A stretch of 50,187 nt of DNA from Microcoleus sp. FACHB-68 (lineage in GTDB: Bacteria > Cyanobacteriota > Cyanobacteriia > Cyanobacteriales > Oscillatoriaceae): the NCBI RefSeq assembly GCF_014695715.1, contig NZ_JACJOT010000010.1, positions 1-50,187 of the forward strand. Reading direction: 5' to 3'. Numbering within the stretch: the stretch's first letter is position 1; each line of letters opens with the position of its first letter. The notes under the pieces are model-generated. The model worked only from the letters and a program-made list of their open reading frames with translations, ran no database searches and had not been told where the DNA came from. Made by a program: the position numbers and the translations under genes. Shown here one piece after another: positions 35,049 to 43,583 of this stretch.

Positions 35049-35588
35049 ATGCGTAAGTTAAATATCGGTCTTACTGACGAGCAACGCGATGGTGTCATTG
35101 ATTTACTCAATCATGACCTCGCCGATGCTTATCTTTTGCTGATCAAAACCAAGAAGTATCACTGGGATGTGGTTGGCCCTCAGTTCCGCTCACTCCACCA
35201 ATTGTGGGAAGAACACTATCAAGCATTAACCATTAACATTGATGAGCTTGCAGAACGGATTAGAACTTTGGGCGGTTATCCGATTGGAACGGCTGAAGGC
35301 TTCCTAAAATATGCCTCGATTAAAGAGCACATTGGCGATCTGCCTTTAGCAACACAAATGGTTGCTCGCTTGGTCGATGATCACGAGCAAATTATCCGTA
35401 ACCTGCGTGATCATGTCGATCAGTCTGGTGACAAATACCACGATCAAGGAACGGCAGACTTTTTAACCGGCTTGATGGAACAGCACGAACAAATGGCTTG
35501 GATGCTGCGTTCGTTTATCGAGGGGGAATCCCTGGTATCGGATGGACAAAAGCCTCAAGCTTCGCCCCAAACTGCCGCTCACGTCTAG
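35049..35588 (+). CDS. Dps family ferritin-like protein
   Basis: A 179-residue Dps, which forms a 12-subunit cage that oxidises and stores iron and protects DNA from peroxide. The ferroxidase ligands are visible at the dimer interface: His38 in KKYHWD, His50, Asp65 and Glu69 in NIDELAERIR. The C-terminal helix has DHEQIIRNLRDH and LMEQHEQMAWMLRSF. The last 17 residues (KPQASPQTAAHV) are an unstructured tail. An AT-rich upstream stretch with no gene precedes it. A 12-bp inverted repeat lies past the stop. Confidence 0.92.
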   Translation: MRKLNIGLTDEQRDGVIDLLNHDLADAYLLLIKTKKYHWDVVGPQFRSLHQLWEEHYQALTINIDELAERIRTLGGYPIGTAEGFLKYASIKEHIGDLPLATQMVARLVDDHEQIIRNLRDHVDQSGDKYHDQGTADFLTGLMEQHEQMAWMLRSFIEGESLVSDGQKPQASPQTAAHV

Positions 35589-35608
35589 AAAATTTGTCAG
35601 AAGTTGAG

Positions 35609-35702
35609 ACATTTTTCTCTTGGCAGTTTTAGCCGGTTTAATATGCCGCTACAGTTTTAATCCTTGACTCATGCCACACTGACGCCGCTGAGAGAAAAAT
35701 GT
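35609..35702. repeat. 12-bp inverted repeat after dps
   Basis: ACATTTTTCTCT (35609-35620) and AGAGAAAAATGT (35691-35702) are perfect inverses about 70 bases apart. The loop is long, so a terminator is doubtful; a small mobile or structured element is possible. The rest of the 305-base gap to the DoxX gene is AT-rich and holds no supported gene. Confidence 0.45.
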
Positions 35703-35893
35703 TTGAGCTAGGCGTGAGTGTTGGCTTGAGTTCAAGGAATTTTAATAAAAACTGTTTTATTGTTCTGCCGGCTGCCATCTTAAAGGTGGGTTCAATCGTT
35801 TTATATTGGCTAAAAGCCGATTTTAACAAAAATAAGTGATTTGTCAAGCAACAAATCATGATAATTAATAATATATAAAAATACAAAAACTAT

Positions 35894-36337
35894 ATGTTTA
35901 AAATTGAAAACTTAAAAGAAATATTTAGAGTAATTTTATCAGTAGCTTTAATCGTACTTGGCGTGCTTCACTTTACAATTTCCGAGCCATTTGTAAAGAT
36001 CATGCCACCTCAACTCCCCTACCCCCTGGAATTAGTTTATATTAGTGGATTCTTTGAAATATTGGGGGCAATCGGTTTATTAGTCCCGCCAGTTTCCCGT
36101 GCGGCGGCTTGGGGAATTATTGCGTTATTTATCGCAGTTTTTCCAGCGAATATTAATATGGCTGTCAATCACATTCATATTGATGGAATTCCAGATTCGC
36201 CTTGGTTTCAAGCAGTTAGGCTACCGTTACAAGCAGTTTTGATTGCTTGGGCGTGGTGGTATACAAAGCCTAGCGATCCCGATAAGCAAGCAAGTATTAT
36301 TCCAAAAAATTTAATTTCTAAGTTGCCTACGAGTTGA
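35894..36337 (+). CDS. DoxX family membrane protein
   Basis: A 147-residue membrane protein with four predicted helices that fits the DoxX family. The pattern LIVLGVLHFTISEPFVKIMP, then LVYISGFFEILGAIGLLVPP and RAAAWGIIALFIAVFPAN is typical. DoxX relatives are thought to take part in redox or quinone-linked membrane processes, but this one's role is unknown. The DNA around it is AT-rich compared with its neighbours. It is 200 bases upstream of a TetR regulator and may be a separate unit. Confidence 0.88.
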   Translation: MFKIENLKEIFRVILSVALIVLGVLHFTISEPFVKIMPPQLPYPLELVYISGFFEILGAIGLLVPPVSRAAAWGIIALFIAVFPANINMAVNHIHIDGIPDSPWFQAVRLPLQAVLIAWAWWYTKPSDPDKQASIIPKNLISKLPTS

Positions 36338-36467
36338 AGCTTGGGATGCTAAAGACGCGATGCCGGTTTTGCCATCTTCAACCGCATTAGACTGCTTGGA
36401 AACGTAAATAGTTTATATAGCCGGTCAATTTGCCATAAGCCACTGCCTTTCATTTTTAGGGGAGGGG

Positions 36468-36528
36468 TTGACAGACCTATGCGCTTGCGCTAGATTGTGA
36501 CTAATCAGTCATGTGACTGACTGGTCAC
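36468..36528 (+). promoter_or_regulatory. Sigma-70 promoter with paired TetR-type operators
   Basis: TTGACA (36468-36473) and TAGATT (36491-36496) are separated by 17 bases, a standard promoter. Immediately downstream are two similar imperfect palindromes, TGACTAATCAGTCA (36498-36511) and TGACTGACTGGTCA (36514-36527), 16 bases apart. They cover the expected start of transcription. This is the layout of a self-repressed tetR gene. Confidence 0.75.
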
Positions 36529-36547
36529 ATTAGCCTTGAGCTGGTTT

Positions 36548-37204
36548 ATGCCGTCCCAGACGTTCTTTAATTTGCCTGATACGAGACAGCGGATCATTAT
36601 CGACTCAGCGATCACCGAGTTTGCTAATCACAGCTATGAAGCGGCGTCGATCTCAAGTATTGTCAGTCAGGCAAAAATCGCTAAAGGTAGCTTTTATCAA
36701 TACTTTGAGGACAAGCAAGACTTGTATCTCTACCTAGTCGATTTAGCGATTGAGGCAAGGAATTCGTTCATTGCGAGTGTTAACTTGCCTAGCATTCAAG
36801 CCGGCTTTTTTGTATATTTGCGGGCTTTATTTGAGGCAATTTTAGCGTTTCAACTGGCAAATCCAGCCTTTAGCCAAATCCTTTATCGGGGGCCAAATCA
36901 CGGCGATGTGCCCTTTCGGGATGAAGTCTTTAAACGCACTAATGCGGCATCAATAGCATTTATGCGAAAGTGTGTACAAGAGGGTGTTGCGCTCGGTGAA
37001 CTAGCGGCTGATATAAACTCAGATATTGCAGCATTTACGATTATTACGCTGGGTAACGAACTCAGGCAGTTTATCCCTGCCCACTTGGGGCTTAATGTGA
37101 AGCAGTTGGTTAAAGACGGGCCTGAGCTTGATCAGGGTGCAATTGGCAAAATTTTGGATGACTTTATACGCACTCTAGAGTACGGCATTGGAGGCCGGCA
37201 GTAA
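36548..37204 (+). CDS. TetR/AcrR family transcriptional regulator
   Basis: A 218-residue regulator from ATG at 36548 (a TTG at 36536 would add four). The N-terminal helix-turn-helix is typical: RQRIIIDSAITEFANHSYEA, ISSIVSQAKIAKGSFYQYFE and DKQDLYLYLVDLA. The C-terminal ligand-binding domain is divergent and the ligand unknown. The promoter and twin operators immediately upstream suggest autorepression. It is followed by a Coq4-family gene 283 bases away that may be under its control. A small perfect hairpin, AAGACAAC/GTTGTCTT at 37287-37308, lies in the gap. Confidence 0.9.
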   Translation: MPSQTFFNLPDTRQRIIIDSAITEFANHSYEAASISSIVSQAKIAKGSFYQYFEDKQDLYLYLVDLAIEARNSFIASVNLPSIQAGFFVYLRALFEAILAFQLANPAFSQILYRGPNHGDVPFRDEVFKRTNAASIAFMRKCVQEGVALGELAADINSDIAAFTIITLGNELRQFIPAHLGLNVKQLVKDGPELDQGAIGKILDDFIRTLEYGIGGRQ

Positions 37205-37487
37205 TGCTCAATACCCTGCCCATTGCTATCAAAAATATCGATATTGTTCGTTGAACTTAATCTTTGTAATTGCAATCACTCCCATGAAGACAACCGCTGA
37301 GTTGTCTTGATTCGCAATAGGTTTGCTCAACCTATACAAATGATCATCCGATGACAAATAGCAACCAAAAGAATAATGTCAAACCCAATTAGAGCCGGCT
37401 AATAAAAGATGCTCAAGTTATAAAGCTCATTGGTAATCAACAAAGCCTTGTCATTACAAATTATCTACGCACAATCTAGAGAAAATT

Positions 37488-38198
37488 ATGCTGAAACAAT
37501 TTGAAGATCTCACCCGAACCGTTCGCAATCTACACACTGTTACGGATTTGCTCAAATCGATGGGCGAAAAAACAGAAAATGTTTTTGACATCGAAGATAA
37601 CTTTCGAGGCAGTGATCAGATGAAGGTGTGCGTCGAACGGGTTAAAGCCATCCCGGAAGCCCGCGCTATGATGGAAAGCCGCTATCTCGGCCCTGAAATC
37701 GATCTCGAAGCTTTATCAAATTTACCCCCAGGCACGCTTGGTCATACCTATGCCACCGTGATGAAAGCCTTGGGCTTCGACCCCAACTTTTACCGTCGCC
37801 GTGATGTTAAAACCGATGCAGACTGGGTGACGATGCGCTTACGGAAAACCCACGATATTGTACACCTGATAACAGGCTTTGGGCCTACCGGCGGCGAGTT
37901 GGGAGTGTTGGCAATTCACGCAGTTCAGATAGGCTATCCGATGGGTGTGTTGCTTCAGGTTGCTAGTATGGGTTTAGCGCTTAAGCGCCAACCGGAGAAG
38001 CTTGACTATGTAACGCAGCAGTCGGCAAGAGGCATGGGGATGGCAATACAAATTAAACCGCTGATTGCTCAGCGTTGGGAAGCCGGTTGGGACAAACCTG
38101 TGCGGCAATGGCGTGAGGAATTAAATATTACGAATCCTGTCATTGATGAACCCTACAGTCTGAAGAACCGGCTGCCAAGTTTGGATCTGGACTGGTAA
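37488..38198 (+). CDS. Coq4 family protein
   Basis: A 236-residue protein related to COQ4, the ubiquinone-biosynthesis factor of mitochondria. The motif HDIVH (His122, Asp123, His126) followed by a Gly-rich loop and Glu137 corresponds to the family's metal-binding HDxxH...E site. Cyanobacteria lack ubiquinone and make plastoquinone, so this copy may act in plastoquinone or another quinone pathway, or in a general lipid-scaffold role; that is inference. The gene follows a TetR regulator. A strong 21-bp inverted repeat and a second clear terminator follow the stop. Confidence 0.88.
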   Translation: MLKQFEDLTRTVRNLHTVTDLLKSMGEKTENVFDIEDNFRGSDQMKVCVERVKAIPEARAMMESRYLGPEIDLEALSNLPPGTLGHTYATVMKALGFDPNFYRRRDVKTDADWVTMRLRKTHDIVHLITGFGPTGGELGVLAIHAVQIGYPMGVLLQVASMGLALKRQPEKLDYVTQQSARGMGMAIQIKPLIAQRWEAGWDKPVRQWREELNITNPVIDEPYSLKNRLPSLDLDW

Positions 38199-38223
38199 AA
38201 CCACAGAGTAAAACAATCTTGTT

Positions 38224-38272
38224 TAGGGATGTTTGTGGAATAAATGCAACTTTTATTCCACAAATATCCCTA
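38224..38272 (+). terminator. Long 21-bp inverted repeat after coq4-like gene
   Basis: TAGGGATGTTTGTGGAATAA, plus one further A, pairs with the complementary right arm at 38252-38272, with one G-T pair and a seven-base loop. There is no T-run. It may be a stable transcript end or the remains of a small palindromic element. A classical terminator follows 32 bases later. Confidence 0.65.
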
Positions 38273-38303
38273 GCCTAGACAATGATAGATGTTTATTAAA
38301 AGG

Positions 38304-38347
38304 AAAGAAAAACTCAATAATAATACCCTTGAGTTTTTCTTTTTTTA
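38304..38347 (+). terminator. Rho-independent terminator
   Basis: AAAGAAAAACTCAA pairs perfectly with TTGAGTTTTTCTTT around an 11-base loop and runs into eight or more T. It ends the coq4-like unit. The rest of the gap to the DUF4112 gene shows nothing else. Confidence 0.9.
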
Positions 38348-38510
38348 TTCATATAAAATTAATTGAATAAATCGTGAACGAAAGCCTAGCCAAAATTAAA
38401 AAATTGTTGATTAATACATAGCTTTATTTTGCCACACCGGCCTTTATTTAGCCATCAACAATTTTATTTTTGTTTGGAATACTTTCGCGAGAAATTGATT
38501 CCAAGCAGGC

Positions 38511-38921
38511 TTATTTAGAAAAAGTCGATTCTGTATAGTCAGGCAGTATTTCTGAAAGTTCTTCAAGTTTCGGATCAACCGCCTGAAGATGTTGCTCTAA
38601 AATGGCAAGGTTGCGTATATTCGATTTATAGTAAGCATCAAACAAATCACCGATCAATGGAACTGTCCCCACAACAGCTTCTAAGCCAACATTAAAAATC
38701 ATTTTTGCCAAGAATTCGCGGGGAATGTTAAACCGGGCGGCTAGATAAATGATGTAAGCTGAAAAGGCTGTACTTACTAAATCACCGGCACCGGGAACTA
38801 AGCCCAGAATAGGGTCTATGCCAATGCGAAAACGCGTGCCAGGGATGCCGATGGCTGTATCCATCAGCCGGCTGAGTTTGCGGATGCGGTTGAGAGTCGC
38901 TAAACGTTGTGTAGTGTTCAT
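38511..38921 (-). CDS. DUF4112 membrane protein
   Basis: A 136-residue protein from the ATG at 38921 that fits DUF4112. Landmarks are RLMDTAIGIPGTRFRIGIDP followed by ILGLVPGAGDL and a later GLEAVVGTVPLIGDLFDAYY, with two membrane segments. The function is unknown. The frame reaches 38945, but the added residues are hydrophobic leader-like and not part of the known family pattern. It is divergent from the ABC exporter. Confidence 0.82.
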   Translation of the reverse strand: MNTTQRLATLNRIRKLSRLMDTAIGIPGTRFRIGIDPILGLVPGAGDLVSTAFSAYIIYLAARFNIPREFLAKMIFNVGLEAVVGTVPLIGDLFDAYYKSNIRNLAILEQHLQAVDPKLEELSEILPDYTESTFSK

Positions 38922-39035
38922 AATTAATAATAGTGCCATAAGCAACCGCGACGGGTCTTATACCTTAAGACTGAAAGCAGAGTGGAACTTAAGCTCAAAA
39001 CTGCAACCTTTTCCTCGCCATTTGATAGATAAAAC

Positions 39036-40877
39036 ATGAGGAGTCCGAAAAAACAAAGCGCTTTTAAATGGAGCCGGCAAAGCTTGCGCCAAGCGTTATC
39101 CGTGTTTCAGTACAGCGGGAAGGCATTAGGCTTAGTCTGGACAACCAGCCGCACGCTGACAGTAATTTTTGCCCTTCTTACCTTAGTCGCCGGCATCCTG
39201 CCAGCCGCCGTTGCTTATGCCGGCAAATTAATTGTCGATAGCGTCATCAGTGCTTCTCAAAGTGGACTGGCAAGCGATCGCTGGACGGCTATCAGCTACG
39301 TGGGATTAGAAGCGCTTGTTGTGATGCTACTTGCCGGCACACAACGCGGTTTAAGCGTTTGCCAGTCCTTGTTGCGCGTGCTGCTGGGTCAAAAAGTCAA
39401 TGTTTTAATCTTAGAAAAAGCGCTGACTCTCGATCTCGTTCACTTCGAGGATTCAGAATTTTACGACAAAATGACACAGGCGCGGCATGAAGCATCCAGC
39501 CGGCCTTTGAGTTTAGTCAGTCGCACCTTTAAGCTAGTGCAAGACGCCCTTTCTTTGATTACTTACGGCGGCTTACTATTACAGTTTTCAGGATGGGCAG
39601 TTGTTGTACTGGTAATCACAGCCATTCCTCCCTTCTTTGCCGAAACGCGCTTTGCCGGCGAAGCTTTCCGTTTATTCCGGTGGCGTTCCCCAGAAACCCG
39701 ACAACAGCATTATTTAGAAACTCTAATTGCGCGTGAAGACTTCGCAAAAGAAGTTCAACTTTATCAATTAGGGCCGGTATTACTCGGACGTTATCGTAAC
39801 ATTTTTCACCGGCTTTATGGCGAAGACCGTGACCTCACCCTGCGGCGTGGTTTTTGGGGGTATTTATTAGGGCTACTAAGTACAACTGCCTTTTATCTCG
39901 CCTATGCCTGGATCGTTTTAGAAACCATTGTCGGTCGTATTTCTCTGGGAGATATGACCATGTATTTAATGGTATTTCGGCAAGGACAAACCACCTTTGC
40001 CGGCACACTCAGCGCCATTGGCGGAATGTACGAAGATAACCTTTATCTTGCCAATCTTTACGACTTTCTCAAGCAAGATATTTTTAAACAGCAAGGGAGA
40101 GTCACTCAAGGTTTAGTTGCAAATGATGGCATTCGTTTTGAAAATGTCTCCTTTACTTATCCCGGAAGCCAACAGCCGGCCCTTAAAAATATATCATTCC
40201 ACCTTAAACCAGGGGAAAAACTCGCAATTGTTGGTAAAAATGGCTCTGGAAAGACAACCTTAATCAAACTGCTGACACGCTTATATACCCCTTCTGCCGG
40301 TCGTATTCTACTCGATGGGTTAGACTTGCAAGAATGGGATGTGGGTATTTTGCGCCGGCGCATTGGTGTAATTTTTCAAGATTTTGTTCGCTACCAGTTT
40401 ACTGTGGGCGAAAATGTAGGGGTGGGTGATGTAGAACGCTTAGAAGACGAAGCCGGCTGGGAAATTGCCGCAGAAAAAGGGATGGCGCGACCTTTTATTG
40501 AAACTATGCCAGAAAGCTTTAAAACTCAATTAGGCCGGTGGTTTAAATCAGGAATTGAACTTTCTGGGGGTCAATGGCAAAAAATCGCTTTGTCACGGGC
40601 ATTCATGCGAACCAAAGCTGATATTTTAGTGCTGGATGAACCCACAGCCGCGATGGATGCAGAAGCCGAATTTGAAATTTTTGAGCGCTTCCGCACCCTG
40701 ACTCAAAAACAAATGGTTTTCCTGATTTCTCATCGCTTTTCTACCGTGCGAATGGCGGACAAAATTGCAGTCATCGAAGCCGGCGAACTGATAGAAGAAG
40801 GAACCCACGAAGAATTACTGCAAGCAAATGGACGCTACGCCCAACTTTTTACAATTCAAGCAGCAGGATACCAATAA
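39036..40877 (+). CDS. ABC transporter, fused permease and ATP-binding protein
   Basis: A 613-residue half-transporter of the exporter type. The first half (about 25-330) has six predicted membrane helices; the second (about 360-610) has Walker A GKNGSGKTT near residue 399, signature LSGGQWQKIALSRA near 508, Walker B ILVLDEPTAAMD near 530 and the switch His in LISHRFSTV. It should act as a homodimer. The substrate is unknown; cyanobacterial relatives export lipids, peptides or drugs. It lies 57 bases upstream of tlyA. Confidence 0.93.
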   Translation: MRSPKKQSAFKWSRQSLRQALSVFQYSGKALGLVWTTSRTLTVIFALLTLVAGILPAAVAYAGKLIVDSVISASQSGLASDRWTAISYVGLEALVVMLLAGTQRGLSVCQSLLRVLLGQKVNVLILEKALTLDLVHFEDSEFYDKMTQARHEASSRPLSLVSRTFKLVQDALSLITYGGLLLQFSGWAVVVLVITAIPPFFAETRFAGEAFRLFRWRSPETRQQHYLETLIAREDFAKEVQLYQLGPVLLGRYRNIFHRLYGEDRDLTLRRGFWGYLLGLLSTTAFYLAYAWIVLETIVGRISLGDMTMYLMVFRQGQTTFAGTLSAIGGMYEDNLYLANLYDFLKQDIFKQQGRVTQGLVANDGIRFENVSFTYPGSQQPALKNISFHLKPGEKLAIVGKNGSGKTTLIKLLTRLYTPSAGRILLDGLDLQEWDVGILRRRIGVIFQDFVRYQFTVGENVGVGDVERLEDEAGWEIAAEKGMARPFIETMPESFKTQLGRWFKSGIELSGGQWQKIALSRAFMRTKADILVLDEPTAAMDAEAEFEIFERFRTLTQKQMVFLISHRFSTVRMADKIAVIEAGELIEEGTHEELLQANGRYAQLFTIQAAGYQ

Positions 40878-40934
40878 CCTGTAAAATCTTCAGTAACCTA
40901 ATCCAGGCTAAAAATAGCCTTACATCCAGCCGAT

Positions 40935-41762
40935 ATGCCGGCTAAACAACGACTCGACACCCTATTAGTAGAACTCAACCTCTGTGAATCGCGGCAGTTG
41001 GCCCAAAGGCTGATCCGTGCCGGCGAAGTAATGGTAAATCAGCAGGTGATTGATAAACCAGGTACGGAAGTCGATCCGGCGGCACAAATTAAAGTAAAAG
41101 CCCGTTCGCCCTATGTTTCCAGAGGCGGCGAAAAACTGGCAAAAGCCTTAGAAGTCTTTGCGATTCCCGTACAAGGGCGAATTTGCCTTGATGGGGGCAT
41201 TTCCACCGGCGGCTTTACTGACTGCCTTCTACAAGCCGGTGCGGAGTGTGTTTACGGCATTGATGTTGGCTACGGGCAGGTTGATTGGCGTCTGCGAAAT
41301 GATCCGCGCGTGTTGTTGAGAGAACGCACGAATCTACGAAACTTGACAAAAATTGACTTGTATAGTGAAGATTCACCGTTACCAGATTTAGGTGTGGTGG
41401 ATGTGTCGTTTATTTCCCTAAGCAAAATTATGCCGGCACTGTGGGATCTCCTGCAATCACCCAGAGAGGCAGTGTTGCTGGTGAAACCGCAGTTTGAAGT
41501 GGGAAGATCACGAGTGGGTAAAAAGGGTGTTGTGCGAGATCCGGCGGATCATGCGGATGCGATCGCCCAAGTCTTGCAAGCTGCCGGTGGTTTGGGATGG
41601 CAGTATCGCGGTTTAACCTGGTCGCCAATTGTCGGGCCGGCAGGTAATATTGAGTATCTGTTGTGGTTGGCAATGGAAAGTTTGCTGCCAATGCCAGATT
41701 TAAAGGAAATCACCCAAATTACTGAAACTGCGGTGCGAGAATTGAAACCGAAGCCGGCTTAA
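40935..41762 (+). CDS. TlyA family rRNA methyltransferase
   Basis: A 275-residue TlyA protein: an N-terminal S4 RNA-binding domain (about 3-65, RLDTLLVELNLCESRQLAQR) joined to a FtsJ-like methyltransferase. The SAM loop is CLDGGISTGGFTDCLL (about 88-103) and the catalytic strand VVDVSFISLSKI (about 155-166). TlyA enzymes 2'-O-methylate cytidines in 16S and 23S rRNA; some also act as haemolysins. Haemolysis is not claimed here. The gene probably has its own start, close to the ABC exporter. Confidence 0.92.
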   Translation: MPAKQRLDTLLVELNLCESRQLAQRLIRAGEVMVNQQVIDKPGTEVDPAAQIKVKARSPYVSRGGEKLAKALEVFAIPVQGRICLDGGISTGGFTDCLLQAGAECVYGIDVGYGQVDWRLRNDPRVLLRERTNLRNLTKIDLYSEDSPLPDLGVVDVSFISLSKIMPALWDLLQSPREAVLLVKPQFEVGRSRVGKKGVVRDPADHADAIAQVLQAAGGLGWQYRGLTWSPIVGPAGNIEYLLWLAMESLLPMPDLKEITQITETAVRELKPKPA

Positions 41763-41812
41763 ATGGGTGAGAAGTGCCGGTAGAAATTGCCCTAAAAATC
41801 GCTGACAAAAAT

Positions 41813-43351
41813 TTAAGATTTCATCGATAATTCTTGCCGCAAACGATCAATAACGGTGTTCGGTTCCACCTGATTTAAAATGTCTTGAATAATCGTATCG
41901 GAACCCATTGGACCCCATGTACAACCTTGTTCCAGATACACTTGCGCTGCATGACCGACGGTGTAGGCTCCATAACCGGCTAAACTGGCTTGAGCAACTG
42001 CAGCGCCGGCATAAGCCGTAATCCCACCCCCATCACCCGCCGCACCGGCAGCCGCACCGGCACTTTTGCTAATTCCCAAAACTAAGCTACTGCCCATTTC
42101 ACTGAGTAACAAACCGCCGGCACTCAACAAAATCGTTTTCCAAAGTTTACCCGCTTCATAGCCGGTCATCGGCAATCCGTACAGCCGCGCCAATGAGCGA
42201 ATCAGCGCCAAATCCGCCACCACTCCTCCCAACAAGTCTAAAAAGGCAAAAGGGTTGACGCCAACAGCCAAAGCTTTATATTTAGCAAATTCCCAAATCA
42301 GGTCTTCTGCTGCCTTTTGACGAGAATCTAGTGTTTTACTTGCAATATTTGCTTGAGCGTCTCTCGCTTGAATCAAGGCATTCAACGCCAAAAGTGATCG
42401 CCCTTCTCGATTCAGAATATTAAGAATTTTCTGCTGAAGTTCCTCGACTTGCGGTGGCGGGGTTTCCCATTCGTTCGTGATCCGACCATCGGGCCACTCA
42501 ATTCGCACCGGCAGAGGCATCGGTTCTGCCGCCACCATGACAATATCATCGGGAGATAGGGCATTGGGCATTGGGGATGGGGCATTGGGCATTGGGGATG
42601 GGGCATTAGACGTTGAGGGCATTTCCCCCTCTCCCACTCTCCCCTTTTCCTTCTCGCCGGCAGCTAACTGTTGCAGTTGTTGGTAAATCGCTTGCCGGTC
42701 TTGTTCGGGATAAAGGTCGATTTTGTTAAAGACTAAAATTAGGGGTTTGCGCGTCTTCCGCAGCTCAGATAAGGCTTTATACTCAGTGCGGGTAATATCG
42801 CCGGCAACGACGAACAAAATTAAATCGGATTGGTGGGCCACATCTCTCGCCATCTGCGCCCTGACCTGGCCATCGACTTCATCCAATCCAGGGGTATCAA
42901 TTAACTCGACCTGCACTTTACCGTCAGGATTGGGCATCCAGCGCACCGAACGCGGCCATTGAGTGACGCCGTTAATTGGGCCGGTTTGCAAAATTTTCTG
43001 GCCGAGTAAGGCATTCAAAACCGCTGATTTGCCACGACTGACTAAACCAAAGGCAGCAATGCGAATCATGCTTTGGTCTAGCTTAGCGAGATTTCCCGAC
43101 AAAACATCAAGCTGTTTCTGCATGGCAGATTGCAGTTCTGTATCTTTGGCAAGTTGTGGCTGCCGGCGCACATGAGAATACCAGGACAGCGTTTGCCGCA
43201 GACTCGCACGGGCGCGGTTAAAATGAGTGTCTTGCTTAGATGCCTGACGCTCAACATTGGGATTGGGTTGGGGCGATTGAGGATTACTCAAGGTTAGATG
43301 GGGAAAGACACCTGCATATTCATTATCGTTGGAGAATTTGTCGAACTTCAA
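41813..43351 (-). CDS. DUF697-type GTPase with an in-frame repeat insertion
   Basis: A 512-residue Era-like GTPase with a C-terminal DUF697 membrane-associated region. The P-loop is GLVSRGKS (102-109), G3 is DTPG (152-155) and G4 is NKID (209-212). The region after G4 carries a low-complexity insert (about 233-267) with NAPSPMPNAPSPMPNALSP, encoded by a tandem DNA repeat. The last 150 residues are hydrophobic helices (about 365-480), including an Ala/Gly-rich patch. Such GTPases may act at the membrane in ribosome or envelope-related roles; the exact role is unknown. A second DUF697 gene lies upstream on the same strand. Confidence 0.87.
   Translation of the reverse strand: MKFDKFSNDNEYAGVFPHLTLSNPQSPQPNPNVERQASKQDTHFNRARASLRQTLSWYSHVRRQPQLAKDTELQSAMQKQLDVLSGNLAKLDQSMIRIAAFGLVSRGKSAVLNALLGQKILQTGPINGVTQWPRSVRWMPNPDGKVQVELIDTPGLDEVDGQVRAQMARDVAHQSDLILFVVAGDITRTEYKALSELRKTRKPLILVFNKIDLYPEQDRQAIYQQLQQLAAGEKEKGRVGEGEMPSTSNAPSPMPNAPSPMPNALSPDDIVMVAAEPMPLPVRIEWPDGRITNEWETPPPQVEELQQKILNILNREGRSLLALNALIQARDAQANIASKTLDSRQKAAEDLIWEFAKYKALAVGVNPFAFLDLLGGVVADLALIRSLARLYGLPMTGYEAGKLWKTILLSAGGLLLSEMGSSLVLGISKSAGAAAGAAGDGGGITAYAGAAVAQASLAGYGAYTVGHAAQVYLEQGCTWGPMGSDTIIQDILNQVEPNTVIDRLRQELSMKS
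42559..42607 (-). repeat. In-frame 21-bp tandem repeat inside a GTPase gene
   Basis: The plus strand reads GGGCATT, then two exact 21-bp units, each made of GGGCATT, GGGGAT and GGGGCATT. The repeat type is the cyanobacterial short-repeat kind normally found between genes. Because 21 is a multiple of three, the frame is kept and the repeat encodes the NAPSPMP units. Confidence 0.85.
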
Positions 43352-43583
43352 TACAATTTAATTTCGGTTTTCCGACAGATATTTACTCATATTGAGTGGG
43401 AATCACTCATAAATTACTGGATGTTTTACTTAAATATGGTTTAATTTCCTTGGCATTAAACCGGCCAAAATTATATTTATTAAATAGCTAACAATTAATT
43501 CAAAGCTTTTATCTGTTTTAGCTATTACCTTATTTCTAGGATGAGTAGAGCGATAGCCCTGCCCATCCTATCTTTGCCATCGC

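Noticed and set aside
35638-35886. An 82-codon minus-strand frame between dps and the DoxX gene
   Set aside because: It is a hydrophobic AT-rich chance frame without a ribosome site, crossing an inverted repeat.
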